Source of the DNA: UBA2040 sp041674745
Lineage (GTDB): Bacteria > Bacteroidota > Bacteroidia > Flavobacteriales_D > Crocinitomicaceae
Assembly: GCA_041674745.1 (NCBI GenBank)
Contig: JBAYVD010000006.1
Span: forward strand, 124,001-188,000
DNA length: 64,000 nt
Direction: 5' to 3'
Shown here: one piece after another, positions 25,425 to 35,065 of the stretch
How positions within the stretch are numbered: position 1 is the first letter of the stretch
Layout of the letters: every line of letters begins with the position of its first letter
Notes under the pieces: model-generated
What the model was told of the DNA's origin: nothing
The model's input: only the letters and a program-made list of their open reading frames with translations
Database searches by the model: none
Translations under genes and position numbers: made by a program

Positions 25425-28166
25425 TTAAAATTGTAACCCTATTGAAACATTAAATCGCAAACCGCCTCCAAAAAATACTTGGGTTCCAACTGCATCAAAA
25501 GCAGTAGAAGTACCTTGAATTGGACGCGCATCTGAAATGTATTTAGTACCCAACAAATTGATCACCGATCCATTGATGAGCAAAGCATTGTTTTTCATTT
25601 TAATTCGATAGCCAGCGTAAATATTTACCAAGGAATAACTTGGCATCATCCACGATTCTCTTCCACCATTTTCTCCTTGCAAAGCAAAAGGACTGAAATC
25701 GGCATAATACCGATTAAAGTATTGAAATTGAGGTTTCACAAACATCCCTTTGATGGGTTCCCATCGGTATGACAGAGACATCATGGTTTGAGCAGCATCT
25801 CCTACGTGAACTCCTTTCGCATCAAAAGTAAAAGTCACATCGTATTGAGGGATTTTTATTACTTCTGTTGAATTCCAGGTCCAGTTTCCAACGGAGAACA
25901 TTCCTTCAAAACTATGCTTTTTATTCAATTTGTAGGCAACATCCAATTCTCCTCCATAGTGAATGGCATCCATTCCATTGATGTTAACATAAATGGATTC
26001 GGTAGGGTCATTTGGATCTGGAACTGCTACACCAAAAGGAAAGGGTTTATTTTGCCAATTGGTGAAATAACCATTTAGATTCATGCCAAATTTTTCGTTT
26101 GAGAAATTGTATCCACCTTCAATGGCTGCTACTTTTTCGTTGACGATTTCGGCAAAAAACTTGTTGGTATTGTTATCAATAACGTTACTAAATTGAGGTG
26201 TTCTTGACAAGTAACCCACATTCACAAACACATTCGAATATTCAGTTAAGGAATAACTTGCACCAATTTTTATCGTTGCTCCTGGTATGTATTTCCAATC
26301 GGTTTGGCTGTATTTTAAACCATCTGATTCTCTCGTATACTGGGTTCCTTGGTAATTTACTGTATCATTGTAACCAATCTTAATCAAGGTATCTCCAACG
26401 TTTATTTCTCTTTTTTGGAAATAATCAATCCCTTTGTACCCATTGACAATTCCCGATAAATTCACGAAAGAAGTCCAACGACCTTTGGAATATTCTGCCT
26501 GCCCAAACATACCCGTCCAAGTCACCAAACCATCACGGTGGTTGTTATAAGGCTGCAATGCCACTTTGTCACCGACGAATTTCATCTCTGTTCGAGCGTT
26601 GTTATTGGTTCCACTCAGGGCATAATCTCCACCCAATAAATCGGTGATTTCTTGGTAATGAGTTCCTTTGTAATAACGGACATCCAACCCTCCAGATATA
26701 CTCAAGTTTTTACTCTTATTATACGTAAATTGAGGCAAATAACCCACCCAAAAATGGTTGTTTACCGAAGCCAAAATATAGTTGTTCGCTTTGAATAAAA
26801 CGGGCGAATACGTTGGGTCAACATTCGGATAAGTTGTTCCGAAAAAATCATATTCCTGGTTGCTCCGAATCATGGCATCCCAGTCAATCGTTCCGTCTGT
26901 TGTATCTGAAAGAATTCCAGAAGAATTTTTAATTCTTGTACCACCCCCTCGACCTATTGACATGTAAGCCAAGTTGGAAATAGAGAGCTTTTCATTCACT
27001 ATCCAAAAATCTTTCAAGGTGATTTGCGGTTTGTTGTAAAAATTCAAAGAAGCATTTTTGACTTGCTGTTTTCCTTTGTCATCGGTATAATATCCCCATT
27101 GAGAATTGTAACGAATTCCATTGTCGTATTTCGTTTTAATCTGCGCTGAATCCGGTATATTGATCCCTAATTTTGAAGCGGTTTGTGCATCCCAATAGGC
27201 AATTGGATTCATATACGAACGCTGACCGTGCTCTTGAGGTGCCATAAATCCTGAAAGGGAAATCAAGTGTTTTCCGTATTTTTTTTGAATTTTCGTGTAC
27301 AAAAAAGTTCCTTTGGAAGGTGTTCCATCGACCCAACCTTGGGATTGTTTGTAACTCGCAGCCAAGGTCATCCCCCAGCCCGTTGCGCTCAATCCAGAAT
27401 TGTACGACAAAGTCGTTCTCAATAAATTTCCTGTTCCGTACTCTTGCTTCAACATGCCTCCTTTTTTGTTCCCAACACCTTGCGTTAAGATATTGATAGA
27501 ACCTCCAATGGAAGGCAAGGCTAATTTTGTTGCACCCAATCCTCGTTGCACTTGAACCGTTGATGTAATGGCATCTAATCCAAACCAATTGGACCAATAA
27601 ACCGAACCATTTTCCATATCATTTACGGGAACTCCATCAATGAGCACCCCAATATTTCTTTGGTCAAAACCACGCACATTGATTCGAGAATCTCCATCAC
27701 CACCACCTGATTGTGTGGCGTAAACTCCCGGTGTTGCGTTCAACAACATCGGCAAATCACGCGACCCAAGTTCTTCAGTTATTTGTTTTTGAGAAATTTT
27801 CGTCACTGCAACGGGTGTTTTCCGGTAGGTCACTATGTTTCCTATGACTTTCACCTCTTCTAATTCCTGACTATTTCCCAAGAAGACATCAAAGGTTGTC
27901 ACGGGATTATTTACCGTTATCGTGTAATTTTCCGTGGAAAAAAGCAACATCGTAACCACCATTTTATATTCTCCAGCGGACGGTAATTTGATTGAATAAT
28001 TCCCATCAAAATCCGATAATGCTTTGTATTGATCGTTCAAAACGATTTTAGCACCCGTTAAGGGTTGTTTGCTCGAGTTATCCACCACTTTTCCGCGCAA
28101 AACAAAATCTTGTGCTTGCAAGGAAAACGTCGAAATGAATACTAGTAAACTGATAAAAATCTTCAT
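25425..28166 (-). CDS. TonB-dependent outer-membrane receptor
   Basis: 913 residues. Signal peptide (ending 'FSLQAQ'), CarboxypepD_regulatory-like domain (about 20-110, 'LRGKVVDNSSKQPLTGAKIVL'), plug domain (about 120-225, 'INVRGFDQRNIGVLIDGVPVND') and a 22-stranded barrel ending in the Phe-terminated 'NVSIGLQF' used by the BAM machinery. It is shorter than SusC proteins and has no SusD partner, so it belongs to the non-Sus TonB receptors. Being directly upstream (10 bp) of a secreted nuclease and the split 5'-nucleotidase, it is a candidate importer of oligonucleotides, nucleosides or a phosphorylated product; the ligand is inferred. Its start is only 63 bp after the upstream gene, with a terminator in between. 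Confidence 0.93.
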   Translation of the reverse strand: MKIFISLLVFISTFSLQAQDFVLRGKVVDNSSKQPLTGAKIVLNDQYKALSDFDGNYSIKLPSAGEYKMVVTMLLFSTENYTITVNNPVTTFDVFLGNSQELEEVKVIGNIVTYRKTPVAVTKISQKQITEELGSRDLPMLLNATPGVYATQSGGGDGDSRINVRGFDQRNIGVLIDGVPVNDMENGSVYWSNWFGLDAITSTVQVQRGLGATKLALPSIGGSINILTQGVGNKKGGMLKQEYGTGNLLRTTLSYNSGLSATGWGMTLAASYKQSQGWVDGTPSKGTFLYTKIQKKYGKHLISLSGFMAPQEHGQRSYMNPIAYWDAQTASKLGINIPDSAQIKTKYDNGIRYNSQWGYYTDDKGKQQVKNASLNFYNKPQITLKDFWIVNEKLSISNLAYMSIGRGGGTRIKNSSGILSDTTDGTIDWDAMIRSNQEYDFFGTTYPNVDPTYSPVLFKANNYILASVNNHFWVGYLPQFTYNKSKNLSISGGLDVRYYKGTHYQEITDLLGGDYALSGTNNNARTEMKFVGDKVALQPYNNHRDGLVTWTGMFGQAEYSKGRWTSFVNLSGIVNGYKGIDYFQKREINVGDTLIKIGYNDTVNYQGTQYTRESDGLKYSQTDWKYIPGATIKIGASYSLTEYSNVFVNVGYLSRTPQFSNVIDNNTNKFFAEIVNEKVAAIEGGYNFSNEKFGMNLNGYFTNWQNKPFPFGVAVPDPNDPTESIYVNINGMDAIHYGGELDVAYKLNKKHSFEGMFSVGNWTWNSTEVIKIPQYDVTFTFDAKGVHVGDAAQTMMSLSYRWEPIKGMFVKPQFQYFNRYYADFSPFALQGENGGRESWMMPSYSLVNIYAGYRIKMKNNALLINGSVINLLGTKYISDARPIQGTSTAFDAVGTQVFFGGGLRFNVSIGLQF

Positions 28167-28182
28167 ATGTGAAATCTTAGCG

Positions 28183-28210
28183 AAAAAAAAGAGGCCGATT
28201 GTCGACCTCT
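28183..28210 (-). terminator. Terminator between the lamin-tail gene and the TonB receptor gene
   Basis: Stem 28190-28198 with 28202-28210 (one mismatch) followed on the minus strand by eight T. It lies 20 bp past the stop at 28230 and 17 bp before the receptor start region, so it may only partly terminate. Confidence 0.8.
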
Positions 28211-28229
28211 CTATTTTGTTTTAGAATGC

Positions 28230-29285
28230 TTATTTAACAATTACTTTTTTCGTCGTTTTTTCGCCATTTGCATAGACAAAATGAACGAAATAAACGCCTT
28301 TTTGACTCAATTCAAAAGAGGAAGTTGTTTTGCCATCCAAATGAATGGATTCTACTTTTTGACCCAAAGTATTGAATACTGAAATGGTTTCAATTCCTTT
28401 AAGACCTTTCACGTTGAAAGTTCCATTGGATGGGTTTGGGTAAATAGCCAAAACATCTTGTGTTTTTTCTGATACAGACAATGGGTTGCAATCGCAAGCA
28501 TGGTAACCCAATGATGCCCAGTTACCATCCAAAATAGGATTGCCAGAAACCGTGCCGAAAATAGTATCACCATTTGCATCCAAACGAACAATTACCGCAG
28601 GAATTGAATCGTACTCTGCCAATGGATTGAATACTGAAATTGCAGGATTCACAACCCCTTTTTTCACACTTGATTTACGAATCAAGGAATGATCTACCGT
28701 AACGATTACACCATTGGTACCACCATTGTAAGGTGACGCAGTTGACCAACCTCCAGTTGGAGAAGAAGTTCCACCACTTGCGTTCGTTGGTTGTTCACCA
28801 ATTTTACCAAAAATATCAATAACAGTCATTCCAGGAATCGTAGCAACTACTTGTGTTGGATTGGACGTCAAAGTGCCTTTTAACAAAACGATACAATCAT
28901 CACCGTTCCAATAGAAGGATGAACTAGTGTTGTAAACCGGCGCAAAAAATCCATCCGCACGTGCTTGCAATGAATCCCAAACCGGTGCTTCTTGACCTGT
29001 TCCTAATGAATCCCTTTTATCCAATACAGCAACAAAAACATCATGAGGACCAACAATTCCTGAAAGTTGAACTGAATTCGCTACCGTAGCTGAATTAGAA
29101 CCATTTGAATAACGAGCAACTACGTATTCAGATAAATCTATTGCACTCGAAGTTGGATTGTAAATCTCCAATGCTTTGTTGTTGGACCAACCTTCAACGT
29201 ATTCTGAGATAAATAATTTTGAACAATCTTGAGCAAAAAGTGAGCTGGTTAATGCGATACATACTGTGAGTAACGTTTTTTTCAT
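28230..29285 (-). CDS. Lamin-tail-domain secreted protein with T9SS sorting domain
   Basis: 351 residues. A signal peptide is followed directly by 'LFISEYVEGWSNNKALEIYNPTS' and 'IDLSEYVVARYSNGS', a lamin-tail domain (LTD, about 20-130). A long spacer leads to a T9SS domain ('IYPNPSNGTFNVKGLKG...YFVHFVYANGEKTTKKVIVK'). LTDs in bacteria often sit on secreted nucleases and may bind DNA or the surface. This protein has no visible nuclease motif, so it may be an accessory binding protein for the nuclease downstream. It is the first gene of the same-strand cluster that includes the TonB receptor, endonuclease I and nucleotidase genes. Confidence 0.85.
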   Translation of the reverse strand: MKKTLLTVCIALTSSLFAQDCSKLFISEYVEGWSNNKALEIYNPTSSAIDLSEYVVARYSNGSNSATVANSVQLSGIVGPHDVFVAVLDKRDSLGTGQEAPVWDSLQARADGFFAPVYNTSSSFYWNGDDCIVLLKGTLTSNPTQVVATIPGMTVIDIFGKIGEQPTNASGGTSSPTGGWSTASPYNGGTNGVIVTVDHSLIRKSSVKKGVVNPAISVFNPLAEYDSIPAVIVRLDANGDTIFGTVSGNPILDGNWASLGYHACDCNPLSVSEKTQDVLAIYPNPSNGTFNVKGLKGIETISVFNTLGQKVESIHLDGKTTSSFELSQKGVYFVHFVYANGEKTTKKVIVK

Positions 29286-29615
29286 ACGACTATAATTTAA
29301 AGGAAAATATACTTAGTTTGGGAACAGTAAGACTGGTAAAAGCTACTGCTTTTGGAAAGAGAAATAGTAAGCCTAATCGTTTGATATCATGTATGATAAC
29401 TAACATTATTTATTTCATTGTATTCCATTTAATCTTTTTGATGGTTTCAGTTTGCAGGGAAACATCAAGGGTAACACCAAAAATCTTTCACAAAGATATA
29501 GCTTAATTTTTGTTCTGCCAATTTGGAATGTTAAACTTACATCACCAAATCATGAGATAAACTTTATGAAAACTCAAAGTATTTGTAATTTAGCTCAAAA
29601 TTTAAATAAAATCCA
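29286..29615. other. Intergenic region between divergent genes, no gene seen
   Basis: 330 bp, AT-rich, must contain the promoters for the lamin-tail gene (minus) and the dipeptidyl peptidase (plus). A 62-codon frame at 29318-29506 has no start context or family resemblance. No hairpin or clear TAnnTTTG element stands out. Confidence 0.5.
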
Positions 29616-31808
29616 ATGTACAAGTCACTAATAACGGTCTTTTTACTTTTTTCAACAATTTCACACGGACAGGACATTTCTGTTGAAAAAATTTGGAAAG
29701 AATATCAATTTTATGGCGTGGGTGTTTCCGGATTCCGTTCAATGAAAGATGGAACACACTTCACAAAACGATCAAAAATCAATGGTGACGACTGCATTAC
29801 CAAACATTCTTTTTTGGAACCCAAGGCAGAAGGAACGGTCTTGGTGAATTTATCAAAACTGACCTCTGATGGAAAAGAAATCGGAATTGAGGATTATGAA
29901 TTCAATGCAGATGAAAGTAAAATCTTATTCACAACCAAGACAGAAAGCGTCTACCGACGTTCCTTTTATGCCGTTTACTATTTGTATGATTTAAAAACAA
30001 AAGATTATCAGGCGTTAGACAACAGTCATTCTCCACAAATGTTGGCAGAATATTCACCCGACGGAAAAATGGTATCTTTTCTATTTGAGAACAACCTTTT
30101 CGTAAAAACAATTGCCGATGGTCAGGTGACCCAATTAACGTTCGACGGGAAGAAAAATTCCATTATCAACGGCGGCACGGATTGGGTGTACGAAGAAGAA
30201 TTTTCTATCACCAAAGGATACGAATGGTCGCCTGATAGCAGATACATGGCATTTTTGAAATTTGACGAAAGCAATGTCCGTGAATTTACATTGACGTATT
30301 ACAATGAATTGTACCCAGAATTGTACACTTTCAAATACCCCAAAGCAGGAGAAGACAATTCAAAAGTGACCGCACAAATTGTGGATTTGTCCAAGCAAAT
30401 CGGTCAAAATACCAATAATTTCGGTAGTGCACCGTTGAATTTAGGGAATTACGAATACATCCCTCGCTTGAAATGGTCTGAATCAAGAAATGTCCTGATT
30501 CTGCAAACCATGAATCGTCATCAAAATGAACTCAATTATTTCAAAATTGAGCAAATGGCCGGTAATTGGGATTGCAAGAAATTCTATACAGAAACTAGCG
30601 ATACCTATATTGATATCGACGACAACCTTTTAATTTTAAAAGATGCCAAAACCATTTTAAGAACGAGCGAAAAAGATGGTTTCAATCACATTTATGCTTT
30701 GGGGTTTGACGGAACCATGAAAGCAATAACAACAGGAAATTTCGACATCATTGAATTTTTAGGTATCGATGAAGTAAAAGGTACAATCTATTACAGCGCG
30801 GCTGAAAAAGGTGCCATTCACAAAGGATTGTATAGCATTGATTTGAATGGAAAGAAAAAGAAAGCGTTGAGTTGCGAAACAGGAACCAACAATGCAGACT
30901 ACTCTACCGGAATGAAGTATTTTGTGAAATCCTATTCCAATGCCAACACGCCAACCGTTTATACTTTGTGTGACCAATCGGGAAAAGACTTATTTGTTTT
31001 GGAGGCCAATGAAAAATTGATGGAACAATTAAAGAATTACCATCTTCAACCCAAAGAGTTTATCAAATTCAAAGGCGTTACACAAGAATTGAATGGTTGG
31101 ATTATCAAACCAGCGAATTTTGACCCAAACAAAAAATACCCGGTTTACATCAATATTTACGGCGGACCAGGCAGCAATATGGTAAAAGATAGTTGGGGTG
31201 GACAAGACTACATGTATCACCAATTGTTAGCTCAAAAAGGATACATTGTTGTGTCCGTTGATCCAAGAGGAACCATGTATCGCGGGGCTGAATTTAAAAA
31301 ATCAACGTATTTGCAATTGGGTAAATTGGAAACCGAAGATTTCATGGCGGTTGCGGCAGAATTGGGCAATGAAACTTTTGTCGATAAATCGCGCATTGGT
31401 ATTATGGGGTGGAGTTACGGTGGATTCATGACCTCTCTTTGCATGACCAAAGGTGCTGACCTATTCAAAATGGGAATTGCTGTGGCTCCAGTAACCAATT
31501 GGCGTTATTACGACAATATCTATACCGAACGATTCATGCGCACACCGGCAGAAAATGAGGATGGTTATGACAAAAATAGTCCGATTAATTTTGTGAAAGA
31601 TTTAAAAGGAAAATACTTGTTAATTCACGGTTCTGGTGACGATAATGTACATTATCAAAATACGATGGAAATGATCAATGCCATGGTCGCGGCCAACAAA
31701 CAATTTGACTTATTCATTTACCCAAACAAAAACCACGGTATTTACGGCGGAAACACTAGGAATCACCTATTTAATATGATGCTGAACTATACTTTGGAAA
31801 ACCTTTAA
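29616..31808 (+). CDS. Dipeptidyl peptidase IV-like S9 serine peptidase
   Basis: 730 residues, full length for DPP-IV of Bacteroidota. Signal peptide (ending 'STISHGQ'), eight-bladed propeller (about 40-480) containing the double-Glu anchor in 'DWVYEEEFSIT', then the alpha/beta-hydrolase domain with 'MGWSYGGFM' (Ser600), Asp675/676 in 'GSGDDNVH' and His707 in 'NKNHGIYG'. It removes X-Pro (or X-Ala) dipeptides from peptides in the periplasm or at the cell surface, feeding peptide use. No T9SS domain is seen. Monocistronic; citrate synthase follows after 130 bp. Confidence 0.95.
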   Translation: MYKSLITVFLLFSTISHGQDISVEKIWKEYQFYGVGVSGFRSMKDGTHFTKRSKINGDDCITKHSFLEPKAEGTVLVNLSKLTSDGKEIGIEDYEFNADESKILFTTKTESVYRRSFYAVYYLYDLKTKDYQALDNSHSPQMLAEYSPDGKMVSFLFENNLFVKTIADGQVTQLTFDGKKNSIINGGTDWVYEEEFSITKGYEWSPDSRYMAFLKFDESNVREFTLTYYNELYPELYTFKYPKAGEDNSKVTAQIVDLSKQIGQNTNNFGSAPLNLGNYEYIPRLKWSESRNVLILQTMNRHQNELNYFKIEQMAGNWDCKKFYTETSDTYIDIDDNLLILKDAKTILRTSEKDGFNHIYALGFDGTMKAITTGNFDIIEFLGIDEVKGTIYYSAAEKGAIHKGLYSIDLNGKKKKALSCETGTNNADYSTGMKYFVKSYSNANTPTVYTLCDQSGKDLFVLEANEKLMEQLKNYHLQPKEFIKFKGVTQELNGWIIKPANFDPNKKYPVYINIYGGPGSNMVKDSWGGQDYMYHQLLAQKGYIVVSVDPRGTMYRGAEFKKSTYLQLGKLETEDFMAVAAELGNETFVDKSRIGIMGWSYGGFMTSLCMTKGADLFKMGIAVAPVTNWRYYDNIYTERFMRTPAENEDGYDKNSPINFVKDLKGKYLLIHGSGDDNVHYQNTMEMINAMVAANKQFDLFIYPNKNHGIYGGNTRNHLFNMMLNYTLENL

Positions 31809-31938
31809 AAGTGGAATATTTTACCAAAACAAAATAATTGGTAAATTTTTAACGAATTAACCCCAGAAAGTTTTAAGGGAAGAAATACTTTTTCTAATTT
31901 AGCAGACGGAAAAATTAAACCGTATCAACGTTACAACA

Positions 31939-33225
31939 ATGAGTGAAATCGCCAAATTTGAGTTAGATGGGAAAATCTACGAATTCCCAGTTATCGAAGG
32001 AACAGAAAACGAAAAAGCAATCGACATCAGTTCTCTTCGTGGGAAGTCGGGTTATATAACCATCGACCCAGGTTTTAAAAATACGGGAAGCACACAAAGT
32101 GCAATCACATTTTTAGATGGTGAAGAAGGTATTCTTCGTTACCGTGGCTATCCGATTGAGCAATTGGCGGAGAAAGCTTCGTTCACAGAAGTTTCTTACT
32201 TGTTGATATATGGAACCTTGCCAACGCAAGATCAGTTGACGCATTTCCAAAATAGCATTACAAAACATACGTTGGTGCACGAAGACATGAAACAATTCTT
32301 CGAAGCCTATCCAGCAAAAGCTCATCCAATGGGCGTTTTGGCATCTATGGTTTGTTCACTTTCCACTTTTTATCCTGAATCGTTAGATAACAATCGCTCA
32401 AATGAGGCGAAAGACATGACAATTCACCGATTGATTGCAAAATTACCAACGTTGGCGGCTTGGTCTTATAAAAATGCAATTCGTCACCCGTTCATGTATC
32501 CTAAAAATGATTTGGATTATTGCTCCAACTTCATGCACATGATGTTTGCGATGCCAACAGAAGAATACTTCGTGGATCCAATTGTTTCCAATGCATTGAA
32601 TACATTGTTAATTTTACATGCTGATCATGAACAAAATTGTTCAACTGCAACCACTAGAATTGTTGGTTCATCTCAAGTGAACTTGTATGCAGCCGTTGCG
32701 GCTGGAATCACAGCACTTTGGGGTCCACTTCACGGAGGTGCCAATCAAGCTGTAATTGAAATGTTAGAAAAAATTCATGCAGATGGCGGAGACGTTGACA
32801 AATGGGTTCTGAAAGCAAAAGACAAAGACGATTCTTTCCGTTTAATGGGCTTTGGGCACCGCGTTTACAAAAACTTTGACCCGCGAGCTACTATTATCAA
32901 AAAAGCTTGTGACGACGTTTTAGAAAAATTAGGCGTGCAGGATCCGTATTTGGATATCGCAAAAAAATTGGAGAAGGTAGCCTTGGAAGACGAATACTTC
33001 AAATCAAGAAACTTGTATCCAAATGTAGATTTCTATTCTGGAATCATCTACAGAGCAATGGGTATTCCTACTGAAATGTTTACAGTGATGTTTGCATTGG
33101 GTCGTCTACCAGGATGGATCGCACAATGGAAAGAAATGATCGAAGGTGGTGAGCCAATTGGTCGTCCACGTCAAGTGTACACTGGAGCTACTAAAAGAGA
33201 TTACGTTCCAATCGAAAAAAGATAA
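31939..33225 (+). CDS. gltA: Citrate synthase (type II)
   Basis: 428 residues, the usual size of the bacterial type II enzyme. Conserved segments include 'YRGYPIEQLAE', 'LILHADHEQNCSTATTR' (substrate His), 'WGPLHGGANQAVIEML' (catalytic His) and 'GFGHRVYKNFDPRA' (His plus Arg, oxaloacetate binding), with the catalytic Asp near 'YPNVDFYSG'. It condenses acetyl-CoA with oxaloacetate, entering the TCA cycle in the cytosol. The start MSEIAKFELDGKIYEF is typical. Own terminator downstream. Confidence 0.97.
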   Translation: MSEIAKFELDGKIYEFPVIEGTENEKAIDISSLRGKSGYITIDPGFKNTGSTQSAITFLDGEEGILRYRGYPIEQLAEKASFTEVSYLLIYGTLPTQDQLTHFQNSITKHTLVHEDMKQFFEAYPAKAHPMGVLASMVCSLSTFYPESLDNNRSNEAKDMTIHRLIAKLPTLAAWSYKNAIRHPFMYPKNDLDYCSNFMHMMFAMPTEEYFVDPIVSNALNTLLILHADHEQNCSTATTRIVGSSQVNLYAAVAAGITALWGPLHGGANQAVIEMLEKIHADGGDVDKWVLKAKDKDDSFRLMGFGHRVYKNFDPRATIIKKACDDVLEKLGVQDPYLDIAKKLEKVALEDEYFKSRNLYPNVDFYSGIIYRAMGIPTEMFTVMFALGRLPGWIAQWKEMIEGGEPIGRPRQVYTGATKRDYVPIEKR

Positions 33226-33247
33226 TTAATACCGATTAATATACTTG

Positions 33248-33279
33248 AATCCCGGCAAATTTTGCCGGGATTTTTTTTT
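33248..33279 (+). terminator. Terminator after citrate synthase
   Basis: Near-perfect hairpin, AATCCCGGCAAA (33248-33259) pairing with 33261-33272, ending in nine or more T. Confidence 0.93.
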
Positions 33280-33364
33280 GATTTTTTAGCCAAAGTCCAA
33301 TGGAATCCTCTTCCTTTTTTGACTTAATTGCGTTACATTTACTGCTTTCAACAATACTAAAAAT

Positions 33365-33946
33365 ATGAAAAATTTACTGTCAGCTCTATTCTTATTGGTC
33401 ATCGCAACATCTTGCGGTACTTATTCAAATGGGAAATTGCATTTGCAACGCGCTGAATCAAACAACACAACTACTGCTGAGAAAATCCAAAAAGCGACCA
33501 ATCGAGCAGCTGAAAATGAAATAACAACTGTTTCTGAGACGGAAAGTCAGCCCGAAGTTGAATCAACGCTTGTCGCTGAAGTCTCCACTCAAAATGAGAC
33601 GGTTTCAAACCCTGAACAAGAGGTTATAACAAAATCCTCCAGCAAGACTTCAAGACCTTTGATTAGCCTTTCAAAGACCACTAAAAAAGATGAAGTTGCC
33701 CCCGAAGTGAATACGAGGTTTGCTACAGCCGCTAACCTTTTCGGTGGACTTTCTTTTATTCCAGTTGTCGGCTGGGTATTTTCAATTTTAGCTATCATCT
33801 TTGGACTGGTGGCTTTGGTGAAAATGACAAAATATCCGGATCAATATGGCGGTCGAAAAAGAGCGATAACTGGAATCATTTTAGGCGCCGTTTCTCTGAT
33901 TCTCGGCATTGCTTTGGTCACCACCCTGTTCATTCTTTACTACTAA
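33365..33946 (+). CDS. DUF4190-containing lipoprotein
   Basis: 193 residues. Lipobox near the N-terminus (ATSC, Cys17). A Glu/Thr/Ser-rich low-complexity region occupies about residues 30-115, and two C-terminal transmembrane helices form a DUF4190 unit ('FGGLSFIPVVGWVFSILAI' and 'RAITGIILGAVSLILGIAL'). DUF4190 proteins are small membrane proteins of unknown role. The combination of a lipid anchor and helices suggests an inner-membrane protein with an extracytoplasmic disordered arm. Monocistronic. Confidence 0.78.
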   Translation: MKNLLSALFLLVIATSCGTYSNGKLHLQRAESNNTTTAEKIQKATNRAAENEITTVSETESQPEVESTLVAEVSTQNETVSNPEQEVITKSSSKTSRPLISLSKTTKKDEVAPEVNTRFATAANLFGGLSFIPVVGWVFSILAIIFGLVALVKMTKYPDQYGGRKRAITGIILGAVSLILGIALVTTLFILYY

Positions 33947-33985
33947 AAGATAAATAGTATTTCTATTTGGATGAAATGAATTTAT

Positions 33986-34017
33986 ATCCCAACTTATATT
34001 TCGTTGGGATTTTTTTT
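33986..34017 (+). terminator. Terminator after the DUF4190 gene
   Basis: 8-bp stem ATCCCAAC (33986) with GTTGGGAT (34003) and a T-run. The remaining stretch to 34164 shows no gene. Confidence 0.85.
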
Positions 34018-34163
34018 GACTTCATTGAATCATCAACTAACTGAAGCTTGCTTTACTGGACAAGAATTCGGTTTAAATCCATAGTTCCATGTAAATAAAC
34101 ATACGCAATCCAATCTTTTTTAGAGAAAATTGTGGATGGAATAGCGTGCGAAAATCGATACGA

Positions 34164-34931
34164 TTACATAAACCGTTTTGCGAAACTAGTTTTGATTATT
34201 TTCTTGGCATCTTTCAGCAATTGATCTACTTCTTCTATATCGGTTTTGGTGATTTTCGCCACCTCTTCCAACGTAAACTGTTCACTGGAGTACAATTCAA
34301 AAACATTGCGCATCGCCATTGGCAAATGATGTAAAACGGCGTGAATATGGTTGTGCAACTCTTGTTCGTTTAGTTCCTTGTCCAATTTATCCACCCATTC
34401 ATCTTCGTCTTCTTCCACGAAAACATCGTTCAATACGTAATCGTTTTTTCGGTACGAAACATCCTCTAAATCTTCCATGAGAATTTCTTCCCCTTCCAGA
34501 TTGGAAGTTACCTTTTCAGCCAAAGCGTCCCATTCGGGTTTGGAGAAATCATCGATGTTTTTAAAGAAAAACTCGTCGAACTCCTCCTCTACCATTACGT
34601 CTTCCAACAATTCATTGGTTCGTTTGAACAACCAATGGTAAAATTCATTCTCATCGGGAACTTCGTCAATCTTGTCGTACACTTCCACAAAGAGTTGGTC
34701 TACAAAATCATCAGCGGTATACATCCCTTTTGGGAAATGGCCTTTGTGAATCGCTGCACTTAAACGACGATTGATGTAGTTTTTAACCTCAGGCAAAATC
34801 TCCATCAACATTTCATTAAAATGAGCTTGATTGCCTTCTTTCTTCAACTGCACAAGATTTGCATAGGTTCGTGCAATCACAATTCGAATCCCTTTTTTCG
34901 GTTCTTTGTCCAATCCTAACTTTGTCATCAT
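34164..34931 (-). CDS. Sigma-70 region-4-like acidic protein
   Basis: 255 residues. An N-terminal helical part resembles sigma region 2 only in outline ('NEMLMEILPEVKNYINRRLSAA...ADDFVDQLFVEVYDKIDE'). A central acidic stretch (about 120-190, many Glu/Asp) follows, then a C-terminal 'LPMAMRNVFELYSSEQFTLEEVAKITKTDIEEVDQLLKDAKKIIK', which matches a sigma region 4 helix-turn-helix. It could be an unusual sigma factor or a sigma-derived regulator; the acidic insert between the two halves is unusual for ECF sigmas. It stands alone, with no anti-sigma gene next to it. Confidence 0.65.
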   Translation of the reverse strand: MMTKLGLDKEPKKGIRIVIARTYANLVQLKKEGNQAHFNEMLMEILPEVKNYINRRLSAAIHKGHFPKGMYTADDFVDQLFVEVYDKIDEVPDENEFYHWLFKRTNELLEDVMVEEEFDEFFFKNIDDFSKPEWDALAEKVTSNLEGEEILMEDLEDVSYRKNDYVLNDVFVEEDEDEWVDKLDKELNEQELHNHIHAVLHHLPMAMRNVFELYSSEQFTLEEVAKITKTDIEEVDQLLKDAKKIIKTSFAKRFM

Positions 34932-35065
34932 CTTTCATTTACAGTTGTCATTTCAAGAACAACTCGTTTCTGTAAAGTTGCATTCTTTTGACTAAAAATA
35001 AAATGACAAAGGTCAGGTATTCCTTCTATCTATTATGTAAATTTGTGTAAAAACACGACCAGCAA

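Noticed and set aside
29318..29506. 62-codon frame upstream of the DPP-IV gene
   Set aside because: Occurs in an AT-rich promoter region, with no support.
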